A model generated the notes under the pieces. The model did not search any database. It was given only the letters and a program-made list of their open reading frames with translations, and had not been told where the DNA came from. The position numbers and the translations under genes are program-made. From Halictus rubicundus (Eukaryota; Arthropoda; Insecta; Hymenoptera; Halictidae), in contig NW_027488888.1 in the NCBI RefSeq assembly GCF_050948215.1, positions 124,001-188,000 on the forward strand: a DNA stretch of 64,000 nucleotides, given 5' to 3'. This document shows, piece after piece, positions 1 to 14,390 of the stretch (positions are counted from its first letter, which is position 1; every line of letters starts with the position of its first letter).

Positions 1-354
1 GAATTGGATAGGATACAGGATTGGATAGGATAGAGGATGTTATAGAATAGAGGATTCGATAGGATAGAGGATTGGATAGAATAGATTATATTATAGGATA
101 GAGGATAGGATAGGATAGAGGATAGGATAGGATAGAGGATTGGATATGATACAGGATAGCATTCAGGATAGGATAGGATAGGGGATATTATAGGATAGAC
201 GATAGGATAGGATAGGAAATAGGATACGACAGAGGATAGGATAGGATAGAGGATATTATAGGATAGAGGATAGGATAGGATAGAGGATGGGATAGGATAG
301 AGGATACAATAGGATAGAGGATAGGATAGGATAGAGGATTGGATAGGTTACAGG

Positions 355-3300
355 ATTGCATTGAGGATAGGATAGGATAGAGGATATGATAGAATTGAGG
401 ATATTATAGGATAGAGGATTGGATAGGTTACAGGATTGCATTGAGGATAGGATAGGATAGAGGATATGATAGAATTGAGGATATTATAGGATAGAGGATT
501 GGATAAGATAGAGTATTGGATAGGATACAGGATAGCATTCAGGATAGGATAGGATAGAGGATATTATAGGATAGACGATTGGATAGGATAGAGTATAGGA
601 TAGGATTGAGGATAGGATAGGATTGAGGATAGGATAGGATAGAGGATAGGATAGGATAGAGGATAGGATAGGATAGAGGATAGGATAGGATAGAGGATTG
701 GATAGAATAGAGGATATTATGGGATAGAGGATTGGATAGGATAGAGTATAGGATAGGATTGAGGATAGGATAGGATAGAGGATATTATAGGATAGACGAT
801 TGGATAGGATAGAGTATAGGATAGGATTGAGGATAGGATAGGATTGAGGATAGGATAGGATAGAGGATAGGATAGGATAGAGGATAGGATAGGATAGAGG
901 ATAGGTTAGGATAGAGGATTGGATAAGATAGAGAATTGGATAGGATACAGGATAGCATTCAGGATAGGATAGGATAGAGGATATTATAGGATAGACGATT
1001 GGATAGGATAGAGGATAGGATAGGATTGAGGATAGGATAGGATAGGATAGAGGATAGGATAGGATAGAGGATAGGATAGGATAGAGGATAGGATAGGATA
1101 GAGGATAGGATAGGATAGAGGATGGGATAGGGTAGAGGATGGGATAGGGGATTGGATAGGATACAGGATTGGATAGGATAGAGGATGTTATGGAATAGAG
1201 GATAGGATAGGATAGAGGATTGGATAGAATAGATTATATTATAGGGTAGAGGATAGGATAGGATAGAGGATAGGATAGGATATAGGATTGGATAGGATAC
1301 AGGATAGCATTCAGGATAGGATAGGATAGAGGATATTATAGGATAGAGGATAGGATAGGATAGAAAAGAGGATACGACAGAGGATAGGATAGGATAGAGG
1401 ATATTATAGGATAGAGGATAGGATAGGATAGAGGATGGGATAGGATAGAGGATACAATAGGATAGAGGATAGGATAGGATAGAGGATAGAATAGGATAGA
1501 GGATAGGATAGGAAAGAGGATAGGATAGGGTAGAGGATAGGGTAGGATATATGATATTATAGGATAGAGGATTGGATAGGATAGAGGATATTATAGAATA
1601 GAGGAATGGATAGGATAGAGGATTGGATAGAATAGAGGATATTATGGGATAGAGGATTCGATAAGATAGAGGATTGGATAGGATACAGGATAGCATTCAG
1701 GATAGGATAGGATAGAGGATATTATAGGATAGACGATTGGGTAGGATAGAGGATAGTATACGATAGAGGATGGGATAGGATAGAAGATACGATAGGATAG
1801 AGGATAGGATAGGATAGAGGATAGGATAGGATAGAGAATAGGATACGATATATGATATTATAGCATAGAGGATAGGATAGGATAGAGGATAGGATAGAGG
1901 ATTGGATTGGATAGAGGATATTATAGAATTGAGGAATGGATAGGATAGATGATTGGATAGGATAGAGGATAGGATAGGATGGAGGATGGGATAGGATAGA
2001 GGATGGGATAGGGGATTGGATAGGATACAGGATTGGATAGGATAGAGGATGTTATAGAATAGAGGATTGGATAGGATAGAGGATTGGATAGAATAGATTA
2101 TATTATAGGATAGAGGATAGGATAGGATAGAGGATAGGATAGGATAGAGGATTGCATAGGATACAGGATAGCATTCAGGATAGGATAGGATAGAGGATAT
2201 TATAGGATAGACGATAGGATAGGATAGAAAATAGGATACGACAGAGGATAGGATAGGATAGAGGATATTATAGGATAGAGGATAGGATAGGATAGAGGAT
2301 GGGATAGGATAGAGGATACAATAGGATAGAGGATAGGATAGGATAGAGGATTGGATAGGTTACAGGATTGCATTGAGGATAGGATAGGATAGAGGATATG
2401 ATAGAATAGAGGATATTATGGGATAGAGGATTGGATAAGATAGAATATTGGATAGGATACAGGATAGCATTCAGGATAGGATAGGATAGAGGATATTATA
2501 GGATAGGCGATTGGATAGGATAGAGTATAGGATAGGATTGAGGATAGGATAGGATTGAGGATAGGATAGGATAGAGGATAGGATAGGATAGAGGATAGGA
2601 TAGGATAGAGGATAGGTTAGGATAGAGGATTGGATAAGATAGAGAATTGGATAGGATACAGGATAGCATTCAGGATAGGATAGGATAGAGGATATTATAG
2701 GATAGACGATTGGATAGGATAGAGTATAGGATAGGATTGAGGATAGGATAGGATAGAGGATAGGATAGGATAGAGGATAGGATAGGATAGAGGATAGGAT
2801 AGGATAGAGGATGGGATAGGGTAGAGGATGGGATAGGGGATTGGATAGGATACAGGATTGGATAGGATAGAGGATGTTATGGAATAGAGGATAGGATAGG
2901 ATAGAGGATTGGATAGAATAGATTATATTATAGGGTAGAGGATAGGATAGGATAGAGGATAGGATAGAGGATTGGATAGGATACAGGATAGCATTCAGGA
3001 TAGGATAGGATAGAGGATATTATAGGATAGACGATAGGATAGAATAGAGGATAGGATAGGATAGAAAATAGGATACGACAGAGGATAGGATAGGATAGAG
3101 GATATTATAGGATAGAGGATAGGATAGGATAGAGGATGGGATAGGATAGAGGATACAATAGGATAGTGGATAGGATAGGATAGAGGATAGAATAGGATAG
3201 AGGATAGGATAGGAAAAAGGATAGGATAGGGTAGAGGATAGGGTAGGATATATGATATTATAGGATAGAGGATTGGATAGGATAGAGGATATTATAGAAT

Positions 3301-3970
3301 AGCGGAATGGATAGGATAGAGGATTGGATAGAATAGAGGATATTATGGGATAGAGGATTCGATAAGATAGAGGATTGGATAGGATACAGAATAGCATTCA
3401 GGATAGGATAGGATAGAGGATATTATAGAATAGACGATTGGATAGGATAGAGGATAGTATAGGATAGAGGATGGGATAGGATAGAAGATACGATAGGATA
3501 GAGGATAGGATAGGATAGAGGATAGGATAGGATAGAGGATAGGATAGGATTGAGGATAGGATAGGATAGAGGATAGGATAGGATAGAGGATAGGATAGGA
3601 TAGAGGATAGGTTAGGATAGAGGATTGAATAAGATAGAGAATTGGATAGGATACAGGATAGCATTCAGGATAGGATAGGATAGAGGATATTATAGGATAG
3701 ACGATTGGATAGGATAGAGGATAGGATAGGATTGAGGATAGGATAGGATAGAGGATAGGATAGGATAGAGGATAGGATAGGATAGAGGATAGGATAGGAT
3801 AGAGGATGGGATAGGGTAGAGGATGGGATAGGGGATTGGATAGGATACAGGATTGGATAGGATAGAGGATGTTATGGAATAGAGGATAGGATAGGATAGA
3901 GGATTGGATAGAATAGATTATATTATAGGGTAGAGGATATAATAGGATAGAGGAGAGGATAGGATAGAGG
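355..3970. repeat. 3.6-kb higher-order repeat, copy A
   Basis: This 3,616-bp stretch of satellite is followed directly by a near-identical copy. The variant order, including rare marks such as the GATACAATAGG box and the GGAAAAAGG variant, is preserved at a constant offset of 3,616 bp from its start to about 3,540. Both copies begin at an ATTGCATTGAGG box. The left border is where the sequences upstream of that box stop matching. Confidence 0.85.
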
Positions 3971-6900
3971 ATTGCATTGAGGATAGGATAGGATAGAGGA
4001 TATGATAGAATTGAGGATATTATAGGATAGAGGATTGGATAGGTTACAGGATTGCATTGAGGATAGGATAGGATAGAGGATATGATAGAATTGAGGATAT
4101 TATAGGATAGAGGATTGGATAAGATAGAGTATTGGATAGGATACAGGATAGCATTCAGGATAGGATAGGATAGAGGATATTATAGGATAGACGATTGGAT
4201 AGGATAGAGTATAGGATAGGATTGAGGATAGGATAGGATTGAGGATAGGATAGGATAGAGGATAGGATAGGATAGAGGATAGGATAGGATAGAGGATAGG
4301 ATAGGATAGAGGATTGGATAGAATAGAGGATATTATGGGATAGAGGATTGGATAGGATAGAGTATAGGATAGGATTGAGGATAGGATAGGATAGAGGATA
4401 TTATAGGATAGACGATTGGATAGGATAGAGTATAGGATAGGATTGAGGATAGGATAGGATTGAGGATAGGATAGGATAGAGGATAGGATAGGATAGAGGA
4501 TAGGATAGGATAGAGGATAGGTTAGGATAGAGGATTGGATAAGATAGAGAATTGGATAGGATACAGGATAGCATTCAGGATAGGATAGGATAGAGGATAT
4601 TATAGGATAGACGATTGGATAGGATAGAGGATAGGATAGGATTGAGGATAGGATAGGATAGGATAGAGGATAGGATAGGATAGAGGATAGGATAGGATAG
4701 AGGATAGGATAGGATAGAGGATAGGATAGGATAGAGGATGGGATAGGGTAGAGGATGGGATAGGGGATTGGATAGGATACAGGATTGGATAGGATAGAGG
4801 ATGTTATGGAATAGAGGATAGGATAGGATAGAGGATTGGATAGAATAGATTATATTATAGGGTAGAGGATAGGATAGGATAGAGGATAGGATAGGATATA
4901 GGATTGGATAGGATACAGGATAGCATTCAGGATAGGATAGGATAGAGGATATTATAGGATAGAGGATAGGATAGGATAGAAAAGAGGATACGACAGAGGA
5001 TAGGATAGGATAGAGGATATTATAGGATAGAGGATAGGATAGGATAGAGGATGGGATAGGATAGAGGATACAATAGGATAGAGGATAGGATAGGATAGAG
5101 GATAGAATAGGATAGAGGATAGGATAGGAAAGAGGATAGGATAGGGTAGAGGATAGGGTAGGATATATGATATTATAGGATAGAGGATTGGATAGGATAG
5201 AGGATATTATAGAATAGAGGAATGGATAGGATAGAGGATTGGATAGAATAGAGGATATTATGGGATAGAGGATTCGATAAGATAGAGGATTGGATAGGAT
5301 ACAGGATAGCATTCAGGATAGGATAGGATAGAGGATATTATAGGATAGACGATTGGGTAGGATAGAGGATAGTATACGATAGAGGATGGGATAGGATAGA
5401 AGATACGATAGGATAGAGGATAGGATAGGATAGAGGATAGGATAGGATAGAGAATAGGATACGATATATGATATTATAGCATAGAGGATAGGATAGGATA
5501 GAGGATAGGATAGAGGATTGGATTGGATAGAGGATATTATAGAATTGAGGAATGGATAGGATAGATGATTGGATAGGATAGAGGATAGGATAGGATGGAG
5601 GATGGGATAGGATAGAGGATGGGATAGGGGATTGGATAGGATACAGGATTGGATAGGATAGAGGATGTTATAGAATAGAGGATTGGATAGGATAGAGGAT
5701 TGGATAGAATAGATTATATTATAGGATAGAGGATAGGATAGGATAGAGGATAGGATAGGATAGAGGATTGCATAGGATACAGGATAGCATTCAGGATAGG
5801 ATAGGATAGAGGATATTATAGGATAGACGATAGGATAGGATAGAAAATAGGATACGACAGAGGATAGGATAGGATAGAGGATATTATAGGATAGAGGATA
5901 GGATAGGATAGAGGATGGGATAGGATAGAGGATACAATAGGATAGAGGATAGGATAGGATAGAGGATTGGATAGGTTACAGGATTGCATTGAGGATAGGA
6001 TAGGATAGAGGATATGATAGAATAGAGGATATTATGGGATAGAGGATTGGATAAGATAGAATATTGGATAGGATACAGGATAGCATTCAGGATAGGATAG
6101 GATAGAGGATATTATAGGATAGGCGATTGGATAGGATAGAGTATAGGATAGGATTGAGGATAGGATAGGATTGAGGATAGGATAGGATAGAGGATAGGAT
6201 AGGATAGAGGATAGGATAGGATAGAGGATAGGTTAGGATAGAGGATTGGATAAGATAGAGAATTGGATAGGATACAGGATAGCATTCAGGATAGGATAGG
6301 ATAGAGGATATTATAGGATAGACGATTGGATAGGATAGAGTATAGGATAGGATTGAGGATAGGATAGGATAGAGGATAGGATAGGATAGAGGATAGGATA
6401 GGATAGAGGATAGGATAGGATAGAGGATGGGATAGGGTAGAGGATGGGATAGGGGATTGGATAGGATACAGGATTGGATAGGATAGAGGATGTTATGGAA
6501 TAGAGGATAGGATAGGATAGAGGATTGGATAGAATAGATTATATTATAGGGTAGAGGATAGGATAGGATAGAGGATAGGATAGAGGATTGGATAGGATAC
6601 AGGATAGCATTCAGGATAGGATAGGATAGAGGATATTATAGGATAGACGATAGGATAGAATAGAGGATAGGATAGGATAGAAAATAGGATACGACAGAGG
6701 ATAGGATAGGATAGAGGATATTATAGGATAGAGGATAGGATAGGATAGAGGATGGGATAGGATAGAGGATACAATAGGATAGTGGATAGGATAGGATAGA
6801 GGATAGAATAGGATAGAGGATAGGATAGGAAAAAGGATAGGATAGGGTAGAGGATAGGGTAGGATATATGATATTATAGGATAGAGGATTGGATAGGATA

Positions 6901-7603
6901 GAGGATATTATAGAATAGCGGAATGGATAGGATAGAGGATTGGATAGAATAGAGGATATTATGGGATAGAGGATTCGATAAGATAGAGGATTGGATAGGA
7001 TACAGAATAGCATTCAGGATAGGATAGGATAGAGGATATTATAGAATAGACGATTGGATAGGATAGAGGATAGTATAGGATAGAGGATGGGATAGGATAG
7101 AAGATACGATAGGATAGAGGATAGGATAGGATAGAGGATAGGATAGGATAGAGGATAGGATAGGATTGAGGATAGGATAGGATAGAGGATAGGATAGGAT
7201 AGAGGATAGGATAGGATAGAGGATAGGATAGGATAGAGGATAGGTTAGGATAGAGGATTGAATAAGATAGAGAATTGGATAGGATACAGGATAGCATTCA
7301 GGATAGGATAGGATAGAGGATATTATAGGATAGACGATTGGATAGGATAGAGGATAGGATAGGATTGAGGATAGGATAGGATAGAGGATAGGATAGGATA
7401 GAGGATAGGATAGGATAGAGGATAGGATAGGATAGAGGATGGGATAGGGTAGAGGATGGGATAGGGGATTGGATAGGATACAGGATTGGATAGGATAGAG
7501 GATGTTATGGAATAGAGGATAGGATAGGATAGAGGATTGGATAGAATAGATTATATTATAGGGTAGAGGATATAATAGGATAGAGGAGAGGATAGGATAG
7601 AGG
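3971..7603. repeat. 3.6-kb higher-order repeat, copy B
   Basis: This is the second tandem copy. It matches copy A in order, but the offset rises from 3,616 to 3,633 between about 7,107 and 7,244. That is one additional 17-bp unit in a homogeneous run, and it makes this copy 3,633 bp. After 7,603 the sequence re-enters the repeat at a different internal point, so a third full copy does not follow. Confidence 0.8.
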
Positions 7604-8766
7604 ATTGGATAGGATACAGGATAGCATTCAGGATAGGATAGGATAGAGGATATTATAGGATAGACGATAGGATAGAATAGAGGATAGGATACGATAGAAA
7701 ATAGGATACGACAGAGGATAGGATAGGATAGAGGATATTATAGGATAGAGGATAGGATAGGATAGAGGATGGGATAGGATAGAGGATACAATAGGATAGA
7801 GGACAGGATAGGATAGAGGATAGAATAGGATAGAGGATAGGATAGGAAAGAGGATAGGATAGGGTAGAGGATAGGGTAGGATATATGATATTATAGGATA
7901 GAGGATTGGATAGGATAGAGGATATTATAGAATAGAGGAATGGATAGGATAGAGGATTGGATAGAATAGAGGATATTATGGGATAGAGGATTCGATAAGA
8001 TAGAGGATTGGATAGGATACAGGATAGCATTCAGGATAGGATAGGATAGAGGATATTATAGGATAGACGATTGGATAGGATAGAGGATAGTATAGGATAG
8101 AGGATGGGATAGGATAGAAGATACGATAGGATAGAGGATAGGATAGGATAGAGGATAGGATAGGATAGAGATTAGGATACGATATATGATATTATAGCAT
8201 AGAGGATAGGATAGGATAGAGGATAGGATAGAGGATTGGATTGGATAGAGGATATTATAGAATTGAGGAATGGATAGGATAGATGATTGGATAGGATAGA
8301 GGATAGGATAGGATGGAGGATGGGATAGGATAGAGGATGGGATAGGGGATTGGATAGGATACAGGATTGGATAGGATAGAGGATGTTATAGAATAGAGGA
8401 TTGGATAGGATAGAGGATTGGATAGGATAGAGGATTGGATAGAATAGATTATATTATAGGATAGAGGATAGGATAGGATAGAGGATAGGATAGGATAGAG
8501 GATTGCATAGGATACAGGATAGCATTCAGGATAGGATAGGATAGAGGATATTATAGGATAGACGATAGGATAGGATAGAAAATAGGATACGACAGAGGAT
8601 AGGATAGGATAGAGGATATTATAGGATAGAGGATAGGATAGGATAGAGGATGGGATAGGATAGAGGATACAATAGGATAGAGGATAGGATAGGATAGAGG
8701 ATTGGATAGGTTACAGGATTGCATTGAGGATAGGATAGGATACAGGATATGATAGAATAGAGGATA

Positions 8767-9304
8767 TTATGGGATAGAGGATTGGATAAGATAGAATATT
8801 GGATAGGATACAGGATAGCATTCAGGATAGGATAGGATAGAGGATATTATAGGATAGACGATTGGATAGGATAGAGTATAGGATAGGATTGAGGATAGGA
8901 TAGGATTGAGGATAGGATAGGATAGAGGATAGGATAGGATAGAGGATAGGATAGGATAGAGGATAGGATAGGATAGAGGATTGGATAGAATAGAGGATAT
9001 TATGGGATAGAGGATTGGATAAGATAGAGGATTGGATAGGATACAGGATAGCATTCTGGATTGGATAGGATAGAGGATATTATAGGATAGACGATTGGAT
9101 AGGATAGAGTATAGGATAGGATTGAGGATAGGATAGGATTGAGGATAGGATAGGATAGAGGATAGGATAGGATAGAGGATAGGATAGGATAGAGGATAGG
9201 TTAGGATAGAGTATAGGATAGGATAGAGGATTGGATAGAATAGAGGATATTATGGGATAGAGGATTGGATAAGATAGAGGATTGGATAGGATACAGGATA
9301 GCAT
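8767..9304. repeat. 538-bp higher-order block, copy 1
   Basis: This block of satellite variants recurs with the same length at 53064-53601 and 62204-62741, and in a lengthened form at 63245-63833. Differences between copies are single bases: one at about 53.29 kb in the second copy and one at about 62.36 kb in the third. Its presence near both ends of the window links the outer satellite blocks as one family. Confidence 0.75.
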
Positions 9305-12160
9305 TCAGGATAGGATAGGATAGAGGATATTATAGGATAGACGATTGGATAGGATAGAGGATAGGATAGGATTGAGGATAGGATAGGATAGAGGATAGGA
9401 TAGGATAGAGGATAGGATAGGATAGAGGATGGGATAGGATAGAGGATGAGATAGGGGATTGGATAGGATACAGGATTGGATAGGATACAGGATTGGATAG
9501 GATAGAGGATGTTATAGAATAGAGGATTGGATAGGATAGAGGATTGGATAGAATAGATTTTATTATAGGATAGAGGATAGGATAGGATAGAGGATAGGAT
9601 AGGATAGAGGATAGGATTGGATAGGATACAGGATAGCATTCAGGATAGGATAGGATAGAGTATATTATAGGATAGACGATTGGATAATATAGAGGATAGG
9701 ATAGGATAGAGGATGTGATAGGATAGAAGATACGATAGGATAGAGGATAGGATAGGATAGAGGATTGGATAGGATACAGGATTGCATTGAGGATAGGATA
9801 GGATAGAGGATAGGATAGAGGATAGCATAGAGGATTGGATAGGATAGAGGATATTATAGAATAGAGAAATGGATAGGATAGAGGATTGGATAGAATAGAG
9901 GATATTATGGGATACAGGATTGGATAGGATAGAGGATAGGATAGGATAGAGGATAGGATAGGATAGAGGATAGGATAGGATAGAGGATAGGATAGGATAG
10001 AGGATAGGATAGGATAGAGGATGGGATAGGATAGAGGATAAAATAGGATAGAGAATAGGATAGGTTAGAGGATTATATAGGATACAGGATTGCATTGAGG
10101 ATAGGATAGGATAGAGGATAGGATAGAGGATAGGATAGAGGATAGTATAGAGGATAGGATAGAGGACAGGATAGAGGATTGGTTAGGATAGAGGATAGTT
10201 TAGGGTAGAGGATAGGATAGTATAGAGGATAGGATAGGATAGAGGATAGTATAGGCTAGTGGATAGGATAGGATAGGATAGGATAGAGGATAGGATATGA
10301 TAGAGGATTGGATAGGATAGAGGATGGGATAGGATAGAGGATATTATAGGATAGACGATTGGATAGGATAGAGGATAGGATAGGATTGAGGATAGGATAG
10401 GATAGAGGATAGGATAGGCTAGAGGATAGGATGGGATAGAGGATAGGGTAGGATATATGATATTATAGGATAGAGGATAGGATAGGATAGAGGATAGGAT
10501 AGGATACGATATATGATATTATAGCATAGAGGATAGGATAGGATAGAGGATAGGATAGCATAGAGGATAGGATAGGATACAGGACAGGATAGGATAGAGA
10601 ATAGGATAGGATATATGATATTATAGGATAGAAGATATGATAGGATAGAGGATAGGATAGGATAGAGTATAGGATAGGATAGAGGATTGGATAGGATAGA
10701 GGATAGGATAGGATAGATTATATTATAGTATAGACGATAGGATAGGATAGAGGATAGGATAGGATAGAGGATACGATAGGATAGAGGATAGGATAGGATA
10801 GAGGATAGGATAGGATAGAGGATTGCATAGGATGGAGGATATTATAGGATAGAGGATAGGATAAGATTGAGGATAGGATAGGGGATTGGATAGGATAGAG
10901 GATAGGATAGGATAGAAAATAGGATACAACAGAGGATAGGATAGGATAGATGATATTATAGGATAGAGGATTGGATAGGATAGAGGATGGGATAGGATAG
11001 AGGATATTATAGGATAGACGATTGGATAGGATTCTATGGAATAGAATATAGGATAGGATAAGATTGAGGATAGGATAGGGGATTGGATAGGATAGAGGAT
11101 AGGATAGGATAGATTATATTATAGGATAGACGATAGGATAGGATAGAGGATAGGATACGATAGAGGATACGATAGGATAGAGGATAGGATAGGATAGGAT
11201 AGAGGATTGGATAGGATACAGGATAGCATTCAGGATAGGATAGGATAGAGGATAGGATAGGATAGAGAATAGGATACGATATATGATATTATAGCATAGA
11301 GGATAGGATAGGATAGAGGATAGGATAGAGGATTGGATTGGATAGAGGATATTATAGAATTGAGGAATGGATAGGTTAGAGGATTGGATAGGATAGAGGA
11401 TAGAATAGGATAGAGGATGGGATAGGATAGAGGATGGGATAGGGGATTGGTTAGGATACAGGATTGGATAGGATAGAGGATGTTATAGAATAGAGGATTG
11501 GATAGGATAGAGGATTGGATAGAATAGATTATATTATAGGATAGAGGATAGGATAGGATAGAGGATAGGATAGGATAGAGGATATTATAGGATAGAGGAT
11601 AGGATAGGGTAGAGGATTGGATAGGATACAGGATAGCATTCAGGATAGGATAGGTTAGAGGATATTATAGGATAGACGATAGAATAGAATAGAGGATAGG
11701 ATAGGATAGAGGATATTATATAATAGAGGATAGGATAGGATAGAGGATATTATATAATAGAGGATAGGATAGGATAGAGGATGGGATAGGATAGAGGATA
11801 CAATAGGATAGAGGATAGGATAGGATAGAGGATTGGATAGGATACAGGATTGCATTGAGGATAGGATAGGACAGAGGATATGATAGAATAGAGGATATTA
11901 TGGGATAGAGGATTGGATAGGATAGAGGATTGTATAGGATACAGGATAGCATTCAGGATAGGATAGGATAGAGGATATTATAGGATAGACGATTGGATAG
12001 GATAGAGGATGTGATAGGATAGAAGATACGATAGGATAGAGGATAGGATAGGATAGAGGATTGGATAGGATACAGGATTGCATTGAGGATAGGATAGGAT
12101 AGAGGATAGGATAGAGGATAGCATAGAGGATTGGATAGGATAGAGGATATTATAGAATAG

Positions 12161-13204
12161 AGGAATGGATAGGATAGAGGATTGGATAGAATAGAATATA
12201 TTATGGGATACAGGATTGGATAGGATAGAGGATAGGATAGGATAGAGGATAGGATAGGATAGAGGATAGGATAGGATAGAGTATAGGATAGGATAGAGGA
12301 TAGGATAGGATAGAGGATAGGATAGGATAGAGGATATGATAGAATAGAGGATATTATGGGATAGAGGATTGGATAAGATAGAGTATTGGATAGGATACAG
12401 GATAGCATTCAGGATAGGATAGGATAGAGGATATTATAGGATAGACGATTGGATAGGATAGAGGATAGGATAGGATTGAGGATAGGATAGGATAGAGGAT
12501 AGGATAGGATAGAGGATAGGATAGGATAGAGGATGGGATAGGATAGAGGATGGGATAGGGGATTGGATAGGATACAGGATTGGATAGGATAGATGATGTT
12601 ATAGAATAGAGGATTGGATAGGATAGAGGATTGGATAGAATAGATTATATTATAGCATAGAGGATAGGATAGGATAGAGTATAGGATAGGATAGAGGATT
12701 TTATAGGATACAGGATAGTATTCAGGATAGGATAGGATAGAGGATATTATAGGATAGACGATAGGGTAGAATAGAGGATAGGATAGGATAGAAAATAGGA
12801 TACGACAGAGGATAGGATAGGATAGAGGATATTTTAGGGTAGAGGTAGGATAGGATAGAGGATAGGATAGGATAGAGGATAGGATAGGATAGAGGATGGG
12901 ATAGGATAGAGGACGGGATAGGGGATTGGATAGGATACATGATTGGATAGGATAGAGGATGTTATAGAATAGAGGATTGGATAGGATAGAGGATTGGATA
13001 GAATAGATTTTATTATAGGACAGAGGATAGGATAGGATAGAGGATTGGATAGGATACAGGATAGCATTCAGGATAGGATAGGATAGAGGATATTATAGGA
13101 TAGACGATTGGATAGGATAGAGGATAGGATAGGATAGAGGATGTGATAGGATAGAAGATACGATAGGATAGAGGATAGGATAGGATAGAGGATTGGATAG
13201 GATA
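12161..13204. repeat. 1-kb duplicated satellite segment left of the gypsy tandem
   Basis: The variant order matches 36297-37357 on the other side of the retrotransposon tandem. The offset is 24,136 at the left end and 24,153 through most of the segment, a difference of one 17-bp unit. Removing the 21,855-bp insertion and its 4-bp duplication leaves the two copies about 2.3 kb apart before insertion. The match ends at 13204, where GAAAATAGG here corresponds to CAGGATTGC in the other copy. Confidence 0.75.
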
Positions 13205-13549
13205 GAAAATAGGATACAACAAAGGATAGGATAGGATAGATGATATTATAGGATAGAGGATTGGATAGGATCGAGGATGGGATAGGATAGAGGATATTAT
13301 AGGATAGACGATTGGATAGGATTCTATGGAATAGAATATAGGATAGGATAGGATAGAGGATAGGATAGGATAGAGGATAGGATAGGATAGAGAATAGGAT
13401 TGGATATATGATATTATAGGATAGAGGATATGATAGGATAGAGGATAGGATAGGATAGAGGACAGGATAGGATAGAGGATTGGATAGGATAGAGGATAGG
13501 ATAGAGGATAGGATAGAGGATTGGATAGGATTGAGGATATTATAGGATA

Positions 13550-13553
13550 GAAG
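13550..13553. other. Target-site duplication (left) of the gypsy tandem
   Basis: GAAG directly precedes the first LTR and is repeated directly after the third LTR at 35409-35412. Ty3/gypsy elements usually duplicate 4-6 bp. The satellite word ATAGGATAGAAGATAGTATAGG at about 40.87 kb looks like the same site before insertion. Confidence 0.85.
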
Positions 13554-14243
13554 TGTGACGTGGCAACATTGTCCACGTCCCTCCGATCACAGATCGAAAG
13601 ACCGGGCCGCCCTTTGGCAGCACCACCGCGATAACGGTGGTCGTGATCGATCTCCCTGGGAGCGTCCGAGATCCCAGATCGGATATTGACGCGGTTTGAA
13701 TGCCGCGCCACTTGGCGCGACACGAAGTTGCAGGACCGTGGCCGGGTCCCAGGGGGACCCGGATCCTTTTCCCAGCTCACAGGAACGCGGAAAATCCGGA
13801 GGGAAACTATTCAGGGGACGGCTACGGAGGACGCCCTGCAGAAAGACAACGAGAAGGACACCGAGCCCGGGCCTACCAACCCGGAGGCGCCACCGAGGGA
13901 TTACGGGTCTGAGGCGTACATCTTCTCAACCTCGTCGCCGCCTCGTCCCGAAAAGCTACACGCACCCGTCGAGGGAATGGCAAGCGGTCTATCTCCAAGG
14001 GAAGCGGCCAATCAACGCGCGTCACCAAGAAAGCGTTAGCCGATAGATCCGTAGCCGAGGGCCCCGTACCGCCGGACGCGGCCCTGACGCGCGAAAGCTA
14101 GCGATAGGTTAGAGCGTCGCGCGGGAGCACGGAAGAGTAGGATAGTGGGGGACGCCTCGCTTCCGCGTTGGCGAGTCTTCGCGAAGTAGGGCACTGTGCT
14201 GCCGAATCTAGTCCGGGTTAGTCACCTTTACCAGTGCGTAAAT

Positions 14244-14250
14244 TATATAG
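14244..14250 (+). promoter_or_regulatory. Candidate TATA box of the gypsy LTR
   Basis: TATATAG sits in the sequence AAATTATATAGTATTTC. It lies about 665 bp upstream of the only convincing AATAAA in the LTR, an order that gives a normal U3-R-U5 layout. The start site itself is not identifiable. The same word occurs in LTR 2 at 24303-24309 and LTR 3 at 34362-34368. Confidence 0.4.
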
Positions 14251-14390
14251 TATTTCTTTGCGAACATCATCACCGCTGCCGAGGGTAGACATAGAGAGAG
14301 CTGCCGAATTCCGGAGGAATAAGTCGCTAGGGAGCCCAGAGCTGCCGTTACGAGAGGGAGCGAAGCGACTAGGAAGCCACGTGCCGCGTG

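Larger units (their letters stand above)
1..13553. repeat. 17-bp GGATA satellite, block A
   Basis: The block consists of the 17-bp unit (GGATA)3GA and close variants, all in the same orientation. The + strand is almost free of C. Recurrent variant words (GGATTGGATAGG, GGATATTATAGGATAGACG, CAGGATAGCATTCAGG, GATACAATAGG) mark higher-order repeats of hundreds to thousands of bases. The complementary strand is C/T-rich and nearly stop-free, which explains the long minus-strand open frames of Ser/Tyr/Pro/Leu/Ile repeats. I see no gene. Tandem satellite of this length is typical of centromeric, pericentromeric or subtelomeric heterochromatin, but which of these applies cannot be told from the window. 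Confidence 0.95.

Noticed and set aside
256..13067. Dozens of minus-strand open frames (up to 245 codons) of Ser/Tyr/Pro/Leu/Ile repeats; the same kind recurs in all other satellite blocks
   Set aside because: They follow from a 17-bp satellite whose C-rich strand lacks stops in every frame. There is no start context, no unique sequence and no domain, and the frames begin and end at chance variants.
1..13553. Regularly spaced repeats as a CRISPR array
   Set aside because: The units are contiguous satellite without unique spacers, and the retroelements around them are eukaryotic.
13013..13780. A 255-codon minus-strand frame joining satellite to the LTR
   Set aside because: It is a chance read-through across the insertion border: half satellite repeat, half antisense LTR.
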